DNA of 64,000 nucleotides, taken from positions 558,001-622,000 of the forward strand of contig JAJQJQ010000060.1 of assembly GCA_028622995.1 (NCBI GenBank), written 5' to 3'. The translations under genes were made by a program, and so were the position numbers. This stretch comes from Panagrolaimus kolymaensis. Its lineage: Eukaryota; Nematoda; Chromadorea; Rhabditida; Panagrolaimidae. Positions 55,319 to 64,000 of the stretch are shown here, piece by piece. The first letter of the stretch is position 1, and every line of letters begins with the position of its first letter. The notes under the pieces were generated by a model. It did not search any database. It was not told the origin of the DNA and saw only the letters and a list, made by a program, of their open reading frames with translations.

Positions 55319-58300
55319 ATGCTCAAAGTTTTTACACGTGTAGCACGCCTACAACAACAAAATTATTATTATTATTGCACATTGATCTCATCGTCTGCTT
55401 CTTCACCTTCACTTTATCATTCCCGCGCTTTTTCTTCTCATTCATTGTTGTTAGTAGTGTTAGTGAATTTTAATATTTGGATCGATATATTTCTTTAATA
55501 TTATTGTTAATTTTATAGACGTAATTCTTCATTACTTCTTCAACCCTTTGCAACTAATAAATTTCAAAAATCTTTCATTATGTCAGATTCGGAGGATTCA
55601 GTAAGTTTCATAATTTTAATATCAATAAAAAGAATATATATAAAAAGAAATTTAATTTTTTAGTTCGTTGATGACTCCGGCTCAGATTTTGAGGAACAAC
55701 AACCAAAGAAAAAAGCAGCAGCTTCAACAAAATCCCCAAAGAAAGCTGAACCGGCGAAATCCAAATCAGCAGCTTCATCGCAAAAAACAACAACTAAAGC
55801 TGCTGCTGCTCCTAAAAGTATGATTCCCTAAACTTTTTTTCAAAAATAAATAATTTACATTTTTTGCCCACTTTTTTTAGAAAAAGCTGCTGGTGCAGAA
55901 AAATCCAATGGAACGGCAAATAATAAATCAGCTGAAAATGTATGTTACTTATCTATCGCTTGCTTTTCGAATTAAAATAATTTTTCTGTTTTTAGCCTAT
56001 GGATGTGTTCCAATCGTTGGACAATCAAAAAGGTAAAAGAATGTCGATTGAAACCATGTATCAGAAGAAGACTCAATTGGAGCACATTTTATTGAGACCT
56101 GATACATATATTGGGTCCGTTGAATTTTGTGACAAAGCTCCCATGTGGGTTTATGATGTTGAGCAAGATAAAATGGTCAATCGAGAAATTTCATATGTTC
56201 CTGGTTTATATAAAATTTTTGATGAAATCTTAGTTAATGCAGCTGATAATAAACAACGGGATAAAAAGATGAATTTAATTAAAATTACTATTGATAAGTA
56301 AGTTAATTATTTGGTTGATAAACCTTTAAAGCAGCTATTTGCGTTTTTCTTTATAAATCCATTACCCATTTTTTAGAGAGAAAAATGAAATCTCGGTATA
56401 CAACAATGGTAAAGGCATTCCCGTTGTTGAACATAAAACTGAAAAGATGTATGTTCCTGAACTTATTTTTGGTACTTTATTAACTTCATCTAATTACAAT
56501 GATGATGAAAGAAAAGTTACTGGTACGCATTAAAACTTAAAAAATTTCCAAAGCTTTAGTTTTCTAACTCTTTAATTTTTAGGCGGTCGTAACGGATATG
56601 GCGCGAAATTATGCAATATTTTCAGTACAAAATTTGTTCTTGAAACTTCTTCCAAAGAATATAAACGTTCATTCAAACAAACATGGGTGAATAATATGAA
56701 CAAGAATGGTGAAGCCACGATTGATGCAGCAAAAGCAGAAGATTTCACTAAAGTTACTTTCCGGCCTGATTTAAAAAAATTCAAAATGACTGAACTTGAT
56801 GATGACATTATTGCATTAATGTCCCGGCGAGCTTATGACATAGCTGGAGCAAGCAAAGGTGTGAATGTATATCTCAATGGAAAAAAGATCCCAGTTTCGG
56901 GCTTTAAACAATATGTCGAACTTTACACCAAAGAATATACTGATAGCAATGGTGAACCTTATAAAGTTGCGCATGAAGTTGTAAACGATCGATGGGAAAT
57001 TGCGGTCACTGTTTCTGAAAAAAATTTCCAACAAGTTTCTTTTGTTAATTCCATTGCCACAACAAAAGGTGGTCGACATGTTGATTATATCACGGATCAA
57101 ATAGTTTCAAATATGATGGATTCAATCAAGAAAAAAGTTGGTAAAGGAAATATTCAAGTTAAACCTTTTCAAGTTAAAAATCATGTTTGGGTTTTTGTTA
57201 ATTGTCTCATTGAAAATCCAAGCTTTGATTCTCAAACAAAAGAAACTCTCACAACTTTAGCTAAATCATTTGGTTCAACTGCTTCAGTATCAGAAAAGTT
57301 CTCAACTTCAGCGCTCAAATGTGGTATCGCTGACGCAGTATTGTCTTGGGTCAGATTCAAGCAGCAAGAACAAGCGGATAAAAAATGCAGTGCAAAGAAA
57401 ACATCTAAAATCAAGGGCATTCCTAAACTTGAAGATGCCAATGATGCGGGAACAAAGAATTCTCATCTTTGCACTTTAATTTTGACGGAAGGAGATTCAG
57501 CCAAAACTTTAGCTGTAGCTGGTTTGGGTGTAATTGGACGTGATCGATATGGCGTCTTTCCACTTCGGGGTAAAATGTTAAATGTTCGTGAAGGAAATCA
57601 TGCACAAATTATGAAAAATGCTGAAGTTACTTCACTCTTAAAAATTCTTGGTTTACAATATAAACTTAAATATAATTCGGAAGATGAAATGAAAACTCTT
57701 CGATATGGTAAAGTTATGATTATGGCTGATCAAGATATGGATGGTTCACATATTAAAGGTCTCGTCATTAATTTCATCCATTACAATTGGCCCAATTTGA
57801 TTAAGAAGAATTATGTTGAAGAATTTATTACTCCCATTATCAAAGCTACTAAAGGAAAGGAAGAAATTTCATTCTTTAGTATTCCAGAATATATGGAATG
57901 GCGTCAAAATACACCAAATTGGAAAAATTATCGTGTCAAATATTATAAGGGTATGCATCCTTAGTTTTTTTTCGCTCTTCATTAATCCCTTTTAATTTTT
58001 ATAGGTTTGGGAACTTCAACTTCCAAAGAAGCTAAAGAATATTTTTCTGATATGCTTAGACATCGAATTAAATTCGATTATAAAGGCCAACCATGCGATG
58101 ATGCAATTGATCTAGCATTTTCAAAGAAAAAAATTGAAGAACGTAAAGATTGGCTCACTCGATGGATGGAAGTTCGAAAGCAAATTCGTGAAGAAAATGG
58201 AACGGAAGATTATCTATATTGTAAAGATACTCGATCTGTTAGTTATAGCGATTTCATCAATCGTGAACTTATTCTTTTCTCAAACACCGATAATGAACGG

Positions 58301-60706
58301 TCAATTCCCAGTCTTGTTGATGGGTTGAAACCCGGTCAACGAAAAGTTCTTTTTACTTGTTTCAAACGTGCCGATAAAAAAGAAGTCAAGGTTGCTCAAC
58401 TTGCTGGTGCAGTAGGTGAAATGTCTGCGTATCATCATGGTGAAGTAAGTTTAAAAAAAATTAAGGAAAAGCTGTTTTTACAATGATAAAATATTTTAGG
58501 CTTCACTCATGTCAACAATCGTTAATTTGGCCCAAGATTTTGTTGGTTCTAATAATATTAATCTCTTGCTTCCCATTGGTCAATTTGGTACTCGGCTTCA
58601 AGGTGGAAAAGATTCTGCTAGTCCCCGTTACATTTTCACTCAATTAAGGTAAACTTAATTTTTTTCAATTCAACGATTATTAACTTTAATTTTATAGCCC
58701 CGTAACAAAAGCTTTATTTCCATCAGATGATGAATACGTTCTTAAATTTTTATATGAAGAAAATCAACGTATTGAACCTGAATGGTATGCACCAATCATT
58801 CCAGTTGTCCTTTGCAATGGTGCAGAAGGTATTGGTACTGCTTGGTCAACCAAAGTTCCAAATTATAATCCCCGTGATCTTGTTGAGAATATTCGTCGCT
58901 TAATTCGTGGAGAACCTATGAAGCGTTTAATTCCATGGTACAAACATTTTAAAGGAACTATTGTTGAAATCGATAGCCAACATTTCTGTTGCAATGGAGA
59001 AGTTAGCGTTCTCTCCGATGATGCTCTTGAAATCACTGAACTTCCAATCAAAACATGGACACAAAATTATAAAGAATCCGTTCTTGAAACTATGTTGGAA
59101 AATGACAGCAAATCTGAACTTCAAATAAATGATTTCAAAGAATATCACACTGATGTAACAGTTAAATTTATTGTTAAATTACCAGCAGATAAATTAAGAA
59201 AAGCTGAAGCTCAAGGATTGCATAAAGTTATGAAGCTTCAAACTACAGTCGCTACCACTTCCATGGTCCTTTTCGATGGGGCTGGATGTTTGCGAAAGTT
59301 TACTTGCCCAGAAGATATTTGTCGAGAATTTTATGAAGTTCGAAAAAAGGTTTACATTGATCGAAAGCGATATATTGAAGGAATGCTTCAAGCTCAAAGT
59401 GATCGGCTTTCTCATCAAGTAAGTCCCTCATTATTTTTTTCGAGATACAGTAAGTAGTCTATCAAATTTATTTTTAGGCTCGTTTCATTATGCTTAAAAT
59501 TGAAAACAAGATTTTCATTGAAAATAAAAAGAAATCAGCCATTATCGAACAACTTGTCAAACTTAATTTCCCTCCAGATCCAGTTAAAAAATGGAAAGAT
59601 GCTCAAAAGAAAAAAGAAATTGAAGCAGCTGGGGAAGTTGGAAATGATGAAGAATCAGGAGATGAAGATGCTCCAGATGCAAAGAATGAAAAGCGTGTCC
59701 AAGATTATGATTATCTTGTTGGTATGGCAATGTGGAAGCTATCCACTGAAGATAAAGACAAGCTTCTCGCTGAATCCGAAGCTAAAAAGGCTGAATTAAC
59801 TGTACTTAATGGAAAATCATGGAGTGATTTATGGGAAGAAGATTTAAAAAATTTCCTTGAAGCTTTAGAAAAGCAAGAACGCAAAGAAGAAGGAGATATT
59901 GAAGAAGCAATTAAAATTGCAGCGAAAAAAATCTTAAAGGACAAAGCTATAGGTGGACGAGGAAAGAAAGCTGAATCCCTCTTTGCTGAAATCAAGCCTA
60001 ATCCCCATGCCATTCGTGTTGAACCAACAATAGCCCATATGAAAGAGAAATATGAAGCAAAGCCGCCTAAAAAAGCAGCAGTCAAAGCAGAAGGAAAGCC
60101 AAAAAGTGAAGGAGCAGATATGCGACAATTCCTTGAAGTTGCTAATGATACTCAAAACTCAAATGAAGAAAATGAAGATAAAAGCAATGGAATTGTAAGT
60201 TTTTTTCCTTCGTTATTTTTCTATAACAAAATCAATTTTTTTTATAGGTGGTTTTGGATGGAAGTGATATTGAAATGGTGGAAGTTGTCAAGCCGCCTCA
60301 CAAAAAAGTTGCCACGAAAGAAACATCCAAGGATGATAAGCCGAAAAAAGTTGCAACTAAACGTAGTAGAGATGACACTAAAACCAAAGGTGAACCTAAA
60401 TCTAAAGTTTCTAAAATTGAAACAAAACCAAAAGCTCCTGAAAAAAATAAAAAAGCTTTGGATGATAGCGACGATGATATTGTTCTCTCTGACGATGATG
60501 ATGATGATGAAGATGAAGATGATAGCGTTCCCGTGACTCCTATTAAACGTGAAAATGCTCCTCGTCGAGCTGCTGCAGCCGCTGCAGTTGCTGCTGTTAA
60601 AAAATATAAAATTGACGATAGCGATGAAGACGATTCTGAAGAAGAAGCACCTAAGCCTAAAAAAGCTAAAATTGTCTCCGAAGATGAAGATGATTTCTTT
60701 GTTTAA
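55319..60706 (+). CDS. top-2: DNA topoisomerase II, with possible mitochondrial leader isoform
   Basis: Twelve exons: 55319-55458, 55519-55600, 55664-55817, 55881-55939, 55996-56297, 56377-56522, 56583-57950, 58005-58444, 58500-58648, 58698-59418, 59478-60194, 60248-60706; phases agree. Length 1578 residues from ATG 55319 or 1511 from ATG 55580. Motifs in order: GHKL ATPase ([32 protein letters not shown]), TOPRIM ([29 protein letters not shown]), KYYKGLGTST, catalytic Tyr in [10 protein letters not shown], and a Lys/Asp/Glu-rich C-terminal tail with nuclear-localisation patches. The enzyme passes one duplex through another to decatenate chromosomes. The upstream start adds 67 residues rich in Arg, Ser and Leu with no Asp or Glu, and contains SRAFSSHS, like a processing site. 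AATAAA lies at 60869. Confidence 0.95.
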
Positions 60707-61897
60707 AAAAAACCTTTTCTCTTATAGACTAATTTTTTTCATTACTTATTTCAGTTCACCACAAACGTACTCTGTTATTGATCTCCTTTATTTATTTTGT
60801 ATTTTATTATTACTCTTTTTTTCTTTAGCTTTTTTAATTTTTTGTCAACAATCATTTTGCTATTTTTTTAATAAATTTTGTAATTGAAAAAATATTTTTT
60901 GGCGATTTACAAAATTAATATGACCCTTTACTTTCTTCGATCAAAACCCTTAACACTGAGGAGAAAAATTTTATGGATAAAAAACACGTTTGTCGATTTT
61001 ACTTACGATCGAAATTAAATGTACCTTGACCATGATAAGTTAGTTAGTTTTTGATTAAGTGCACTCAAAAAATGGAAAACCACAAACAATAAATAAATAT
61101 GTTTTATTTCCATGAATTAATTCGTCCATCTTCACAAATTTGATAGACCTTTTCAAACAAAAAAATAAGAAAAAAAAAGCAAGCAAGCGATGATGCAGAA
61201 AAATCAACCTTGTGGATGGATATCTGTGGCCATTCTGATATATAAAAAATGTTCACGAGCCTTTTAAAAAAAGTTATTGAACTTTTCCGGTTGATACCAA
61301 GTTTTACCCACGCAGAAAAAATTCATGAACTTATTTTCGTGGGCAAAATCTGTTGCCATTCTCATTAAAAAAGTTCACGAACTTTTTGTTATGAGAATAT
61401 CCCCTGAAAAAAAAAGAAAGAGCCAAAAAAGGGAAAAAGAAAAAGGTAGCAACTTGTTTTTTGAAATATTGCGTATAAAAAAAGAAGAAGGGGAAGAAAA
61501 GTTTATTTATTGGGTTGGCCGACCTTCCTTCCTATTTCCTTCCATTTTTTAAAAAAATATATTTCTGTGATTTGAAATCATTCATCTTTCAATCCTGTTT
61601 TTCAGCCCCCAGCCAAAAATAAAAAAAAATCATCTAACTTTTTTTGTTTGATTTTTTGTTGTTTGTTTGGTTATTATTTTTTCTTCTTGAACGCATCATT
61701 TTTATTTTTCTGTTGCGTGGTGGTTAATTGCCTTTATAACTAACTGATAAGAGTTTTTTTGAAAAACACAAAAACAAAAAATCTTTGATTATATAAATAT
61801 AAATTATTTTTGTTGATTTTTGATTAAATCATTCTTAATATTTTTTATTTTTTCCTGCTGCTGCTGCAAAAGATACTCTTTAAATTTAAAGAAAAAA
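60707..61897. other. Intergenic, nothing recognised
   Basis: Contains the topoisomerase II polyadenylation region (AATAAATTTTG near 60869) and then AT-rich sequence. Two similar short blocks around 61245 and 61320 (GTTCACGAGCC / TTCATGAACTTATTTTCGTG) may be a local repeat. No exon seen. Confidence 0.5.
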
Positions 61898-63752
61898 ATG
61901 TTATTTAATTATATTTTTATTGGATTTTTATTAACTCAAATAGTTGTTTTTGCTGAAATAACCGAAAAACAACCATGCAAAGATAAAGTAGATAATTTTG
62001 TTGTCGCTCATTCCCCCAAAGATAGTAAGCTCATAATTTTTATTTTTAAACGTTTATTATATGGTTATTTTTTTAGAAGATTATCCAGCTAAAATTGTTA
62101 ATTTTACGGGTACTGTATATGATCTCGATCAAAATCCAACTTGTGTAAATAAGAAGCCCACAGTATTAATGCCTGGATGGGTTAAACTTACAGGAGGTTT
62201 GTTATAAATTTTTCATTTGCAAATAAAAAGTGAAACATTAAAATTAGGGGTAAAAATAATTCAGAAATTTTTTTTGTTGTTAACTGAAAAATTATTGACT
62301 TTATAATTTTTCCTAAAAAGTTGAAATTTTCCCAGCAAAAAATGCAAATTATTTTTGTTACTTTGTGATTTTTTTTTCATTGAAAAATGAAAAATGCAAA
62401 GTTACATAATTTATTTTTTTGATTCTAAAGAACTTAGGTTTGTTATTGATAGTTGTTTCTAATTACAAAAAGAAAAGGAAAGATTTATTTATCAAATTCG
62501 TAAACCAAAATTTTTGTTTTCATGAACATCTCTTCTAAAAAATATTTGAGACATAAAATTTTTCTGGTTTTTTTTTTGTTTGTTCGCACCAACCATTTTT
62601 TTGGTCATCAGCGATGACGACTTTTAGATATCTCTCTTTCAAATTGATCCATGATGACTTAAATTATTTTTTCTTCATGGATCAACAATTTAATGATTAA
62701 CTTTTATTATTTTAACAAACAAACAAACAAATGATTTAATTGTCTTTAAAAATAAAATCAGAAATTAAAAATCTAAAATACAAAATAAAGTTTTTGTTTT
62801 TAAAAATATTATTATTTTTTATAGGAAAATTAATTGTTGATCGCGATTTTGATATCGTTAAAGATGGATGGCTTCGAATGACGGTGTATGGTTCAAATTT
62901 TGATGATGCTATGTGCCTTAATGGAACAAGCCAATATTTGGCTTTACCAAATAATTTTTGGTAAGGGTTTTTCCATTATAATTTTTTTATGATCAAAAAA
63001 CCAAATTTTTGAATTGGAGATTAAAAAATAAGTTAAAGTGCAATTTCTGACAGAATGTCAGTGCACTTGGCTGAAATAAAAAGGATGATAGTGACCTTTT
63101 TTTTTTTTGACAGAAATCATTAAATTTAAGAAACACACTAATTTACTAAATTGGTTGTATTGTATTTTGGAGCTCCTTGTCATTCTTCTTTTTTTAATCA
63201 ATGATCAGGTGATCAGCGAAAATATTTAAAAAAAATGGTCTTTTACCTTTTCAAACTTTTTACGATGATAATAGTTTTACCTTGATCTTTTTTGATTTAG
63301 GAAAATTTAAGAAATACAAACATTTTCAAAAGGACTTTTTTTAACGAACATTTTATTAAATTTCAACTCACAACAAGAAAATTTAAAATATTATTTCGAA
63401 TATCTAATTTCTACAAATTTTTAGCAGATTAAATCTTTGTGAATTTATTGGCATTGAACTTTGTAAAGTTTTACAACAAAAAGGCGTTCACACTTTCGAT
63501 GAATTAAAAGAAAAACTTGGATTTAATTCAACCCTTCCCATTCCTGAACCTCCTTCACTTCTTGGTATCAGCTTATTGGATCTTTTTTCGGTAAATAAAC
63601 AATATTTTTTTTTAAAAATTTAATTTAAAATAAATTGTTTTTAGGGCGAATTCAGATTTGTTTTTGCTTTAGAAACCGAAGGTCAAACAATTTTAGAATT
63701 AAAAATTCCAACCAATCATGAATTTTTACAAATTGGTGTTGAAGATGAATAA
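61898..63752 (+). CDS. Secreted protein, GM2-activator-like
   Basis: Five exons: 61898-62024, 62077-62196, 62825-62960, 63425-63590, 63645-63752; phases agree, 218 residues. A signal peptide (MLFNYIFIGFLLTQIVVFA) is followed by a Cys-containing beta-rich domain: VNFTGTVYDLDQNPTC, MPGWVKLTGG, MCLNG, CRLNLCEFIGIELCKVL, PEPPSLLGISLLDLFSGEFR, ILELKIP. The order of Cys residues and the S-x-L-L...GEFRF...LELKI ending resemble the GM2 activator / ML-like lipid-binding cup, which lifts glycolipids for hydrolysis in lysosomes. The resemblance is moderate, so this is a tentative call. Two N-glycosylation sites (NFT, NGT) fit secretion. Introns of 628 and 464 bases carry no recognised feature. Confidence 0.62.
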
Positions 63753-64000
63753 AATAAATAAATAAATTTTACTTAATTTTTTCTTTTTATATTTGTTTTT
63801 TCAAACATATAAATCCCAAAGGCATAATTCTGAATGAAAATCGTAAAAAATTTGTAAAAGAAAGTTTAAAAATTTTATTTTTGTTGCAAAAATGCAAAAA
63901 ATGCAAAAACAAATCTATCTTTGCAACATTTTAAATATTTCCTCAATGGCATTTGAAATATTTTACTTTTCTAAGACAAGACATAGTTTGTTTTTGGGCT
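63753..64000. other. 3' flank at the window end
   Basis: AATAAATAAATAAA directly overlaps and follows the last stop codon (63750-63766). Remaining sequence is AT-rich without recognised features. Confidence 0.5.

Noticed and set aside
62630..62690. Inverted pair GATCCATGA / TTCATGGATC in an intron as a regulatory hairpin
   Set aside because: Only about 9 bases match and no duplication flanks it; chance is likely in this base composition.
1..64000. CRISPR arrays, prokaryotic operons, phage or integron features
   Set aside because: No regularly spaced repeats were seen, and spliceosomal introns, class II tRNA and animal gene families show a eukaryotic nuclear sequence.

Overview
This is nuclear DNA from an animal, almost certainly a nematode and most likely a clade IV free-living one of the panagrolaimid type. 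The DNA is very AT-rich. Nearly every gene is cut by 45-60 base introns ending in a T-run plus AG. Most start codons lie 10-20 bases after a lone TTTTAG or TTTCAG acceptor, as expected where a spliced leader is trans-spliced. The gene content fits: a WAGO-like Argonaute, a PPM-2-type phosphatase, a TWK channel and an expanded F-box/LRR-like family. The species is inference.

Layout. 1.6-5.4 kb: an Argonaute with an RG/SRD-rich head and a degenerate slicer site. 6.3-11.6 kb: a two-zinc-finger FLYWCH-like coiled-coil gene, a decayed fragment of a paralog, and prefoldin subunit 2 (all minus). 12.3-27.5 kb: a recombined cluster of coiled-coil genes with F-box/LRR-like C-termini and FLYWCH-like paralogs, with one conserved PPM phosphatase embedded. 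27.9-35.0 kb: an NKAIN-like membrane gene (minus) with two cluster members nested antisense in one intron. 35-41.7 kb: a gene-poor AT-rich stretch and a tRNA-Ser(UGA). 42-50.8 kb (minus): a small single-pass protein with PY motifs, a diverged coiled-coil/LRR gene, a K2P (TWK) channel, a small unknown ORF and an F-box-like gene. 51.7-53.5 kb: an alpha-1,3-fucosyltransferase-like gene. 53.7-54.6 kb: a deleted hAT element with exact target duplication. 55.3-60.7 kb: DNA topoisomerase II with a possible mitochondrial presequence. 61.9-63.8 kb: a secreted GM2-activator-like protein.

The most striking part is 6-32 kb. It holds (i) inverted FLYWCH-like paralogs sharing promoter and 3' flank, one with a mutated splice donor; (ii) a segmental duplication of [coiled-coil/LRR gene - ppm-2 - MENQN-headed gene] whose second copy lost ppm-2 but kept its promoter; (iii) a chimera joining the head of one family to the middle of the other, with a nonsense codon; (iv) two MITE-like insertions whose empty sites can be read from paralogs in this same window. 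It reads as a birth-and-death, exon-shuffling nursery among stable housekeeping genes.

All exon boundaries were read by eye from splice signals, phase and paralog comparison. No database search was possible, so family names rest on motif recognition.
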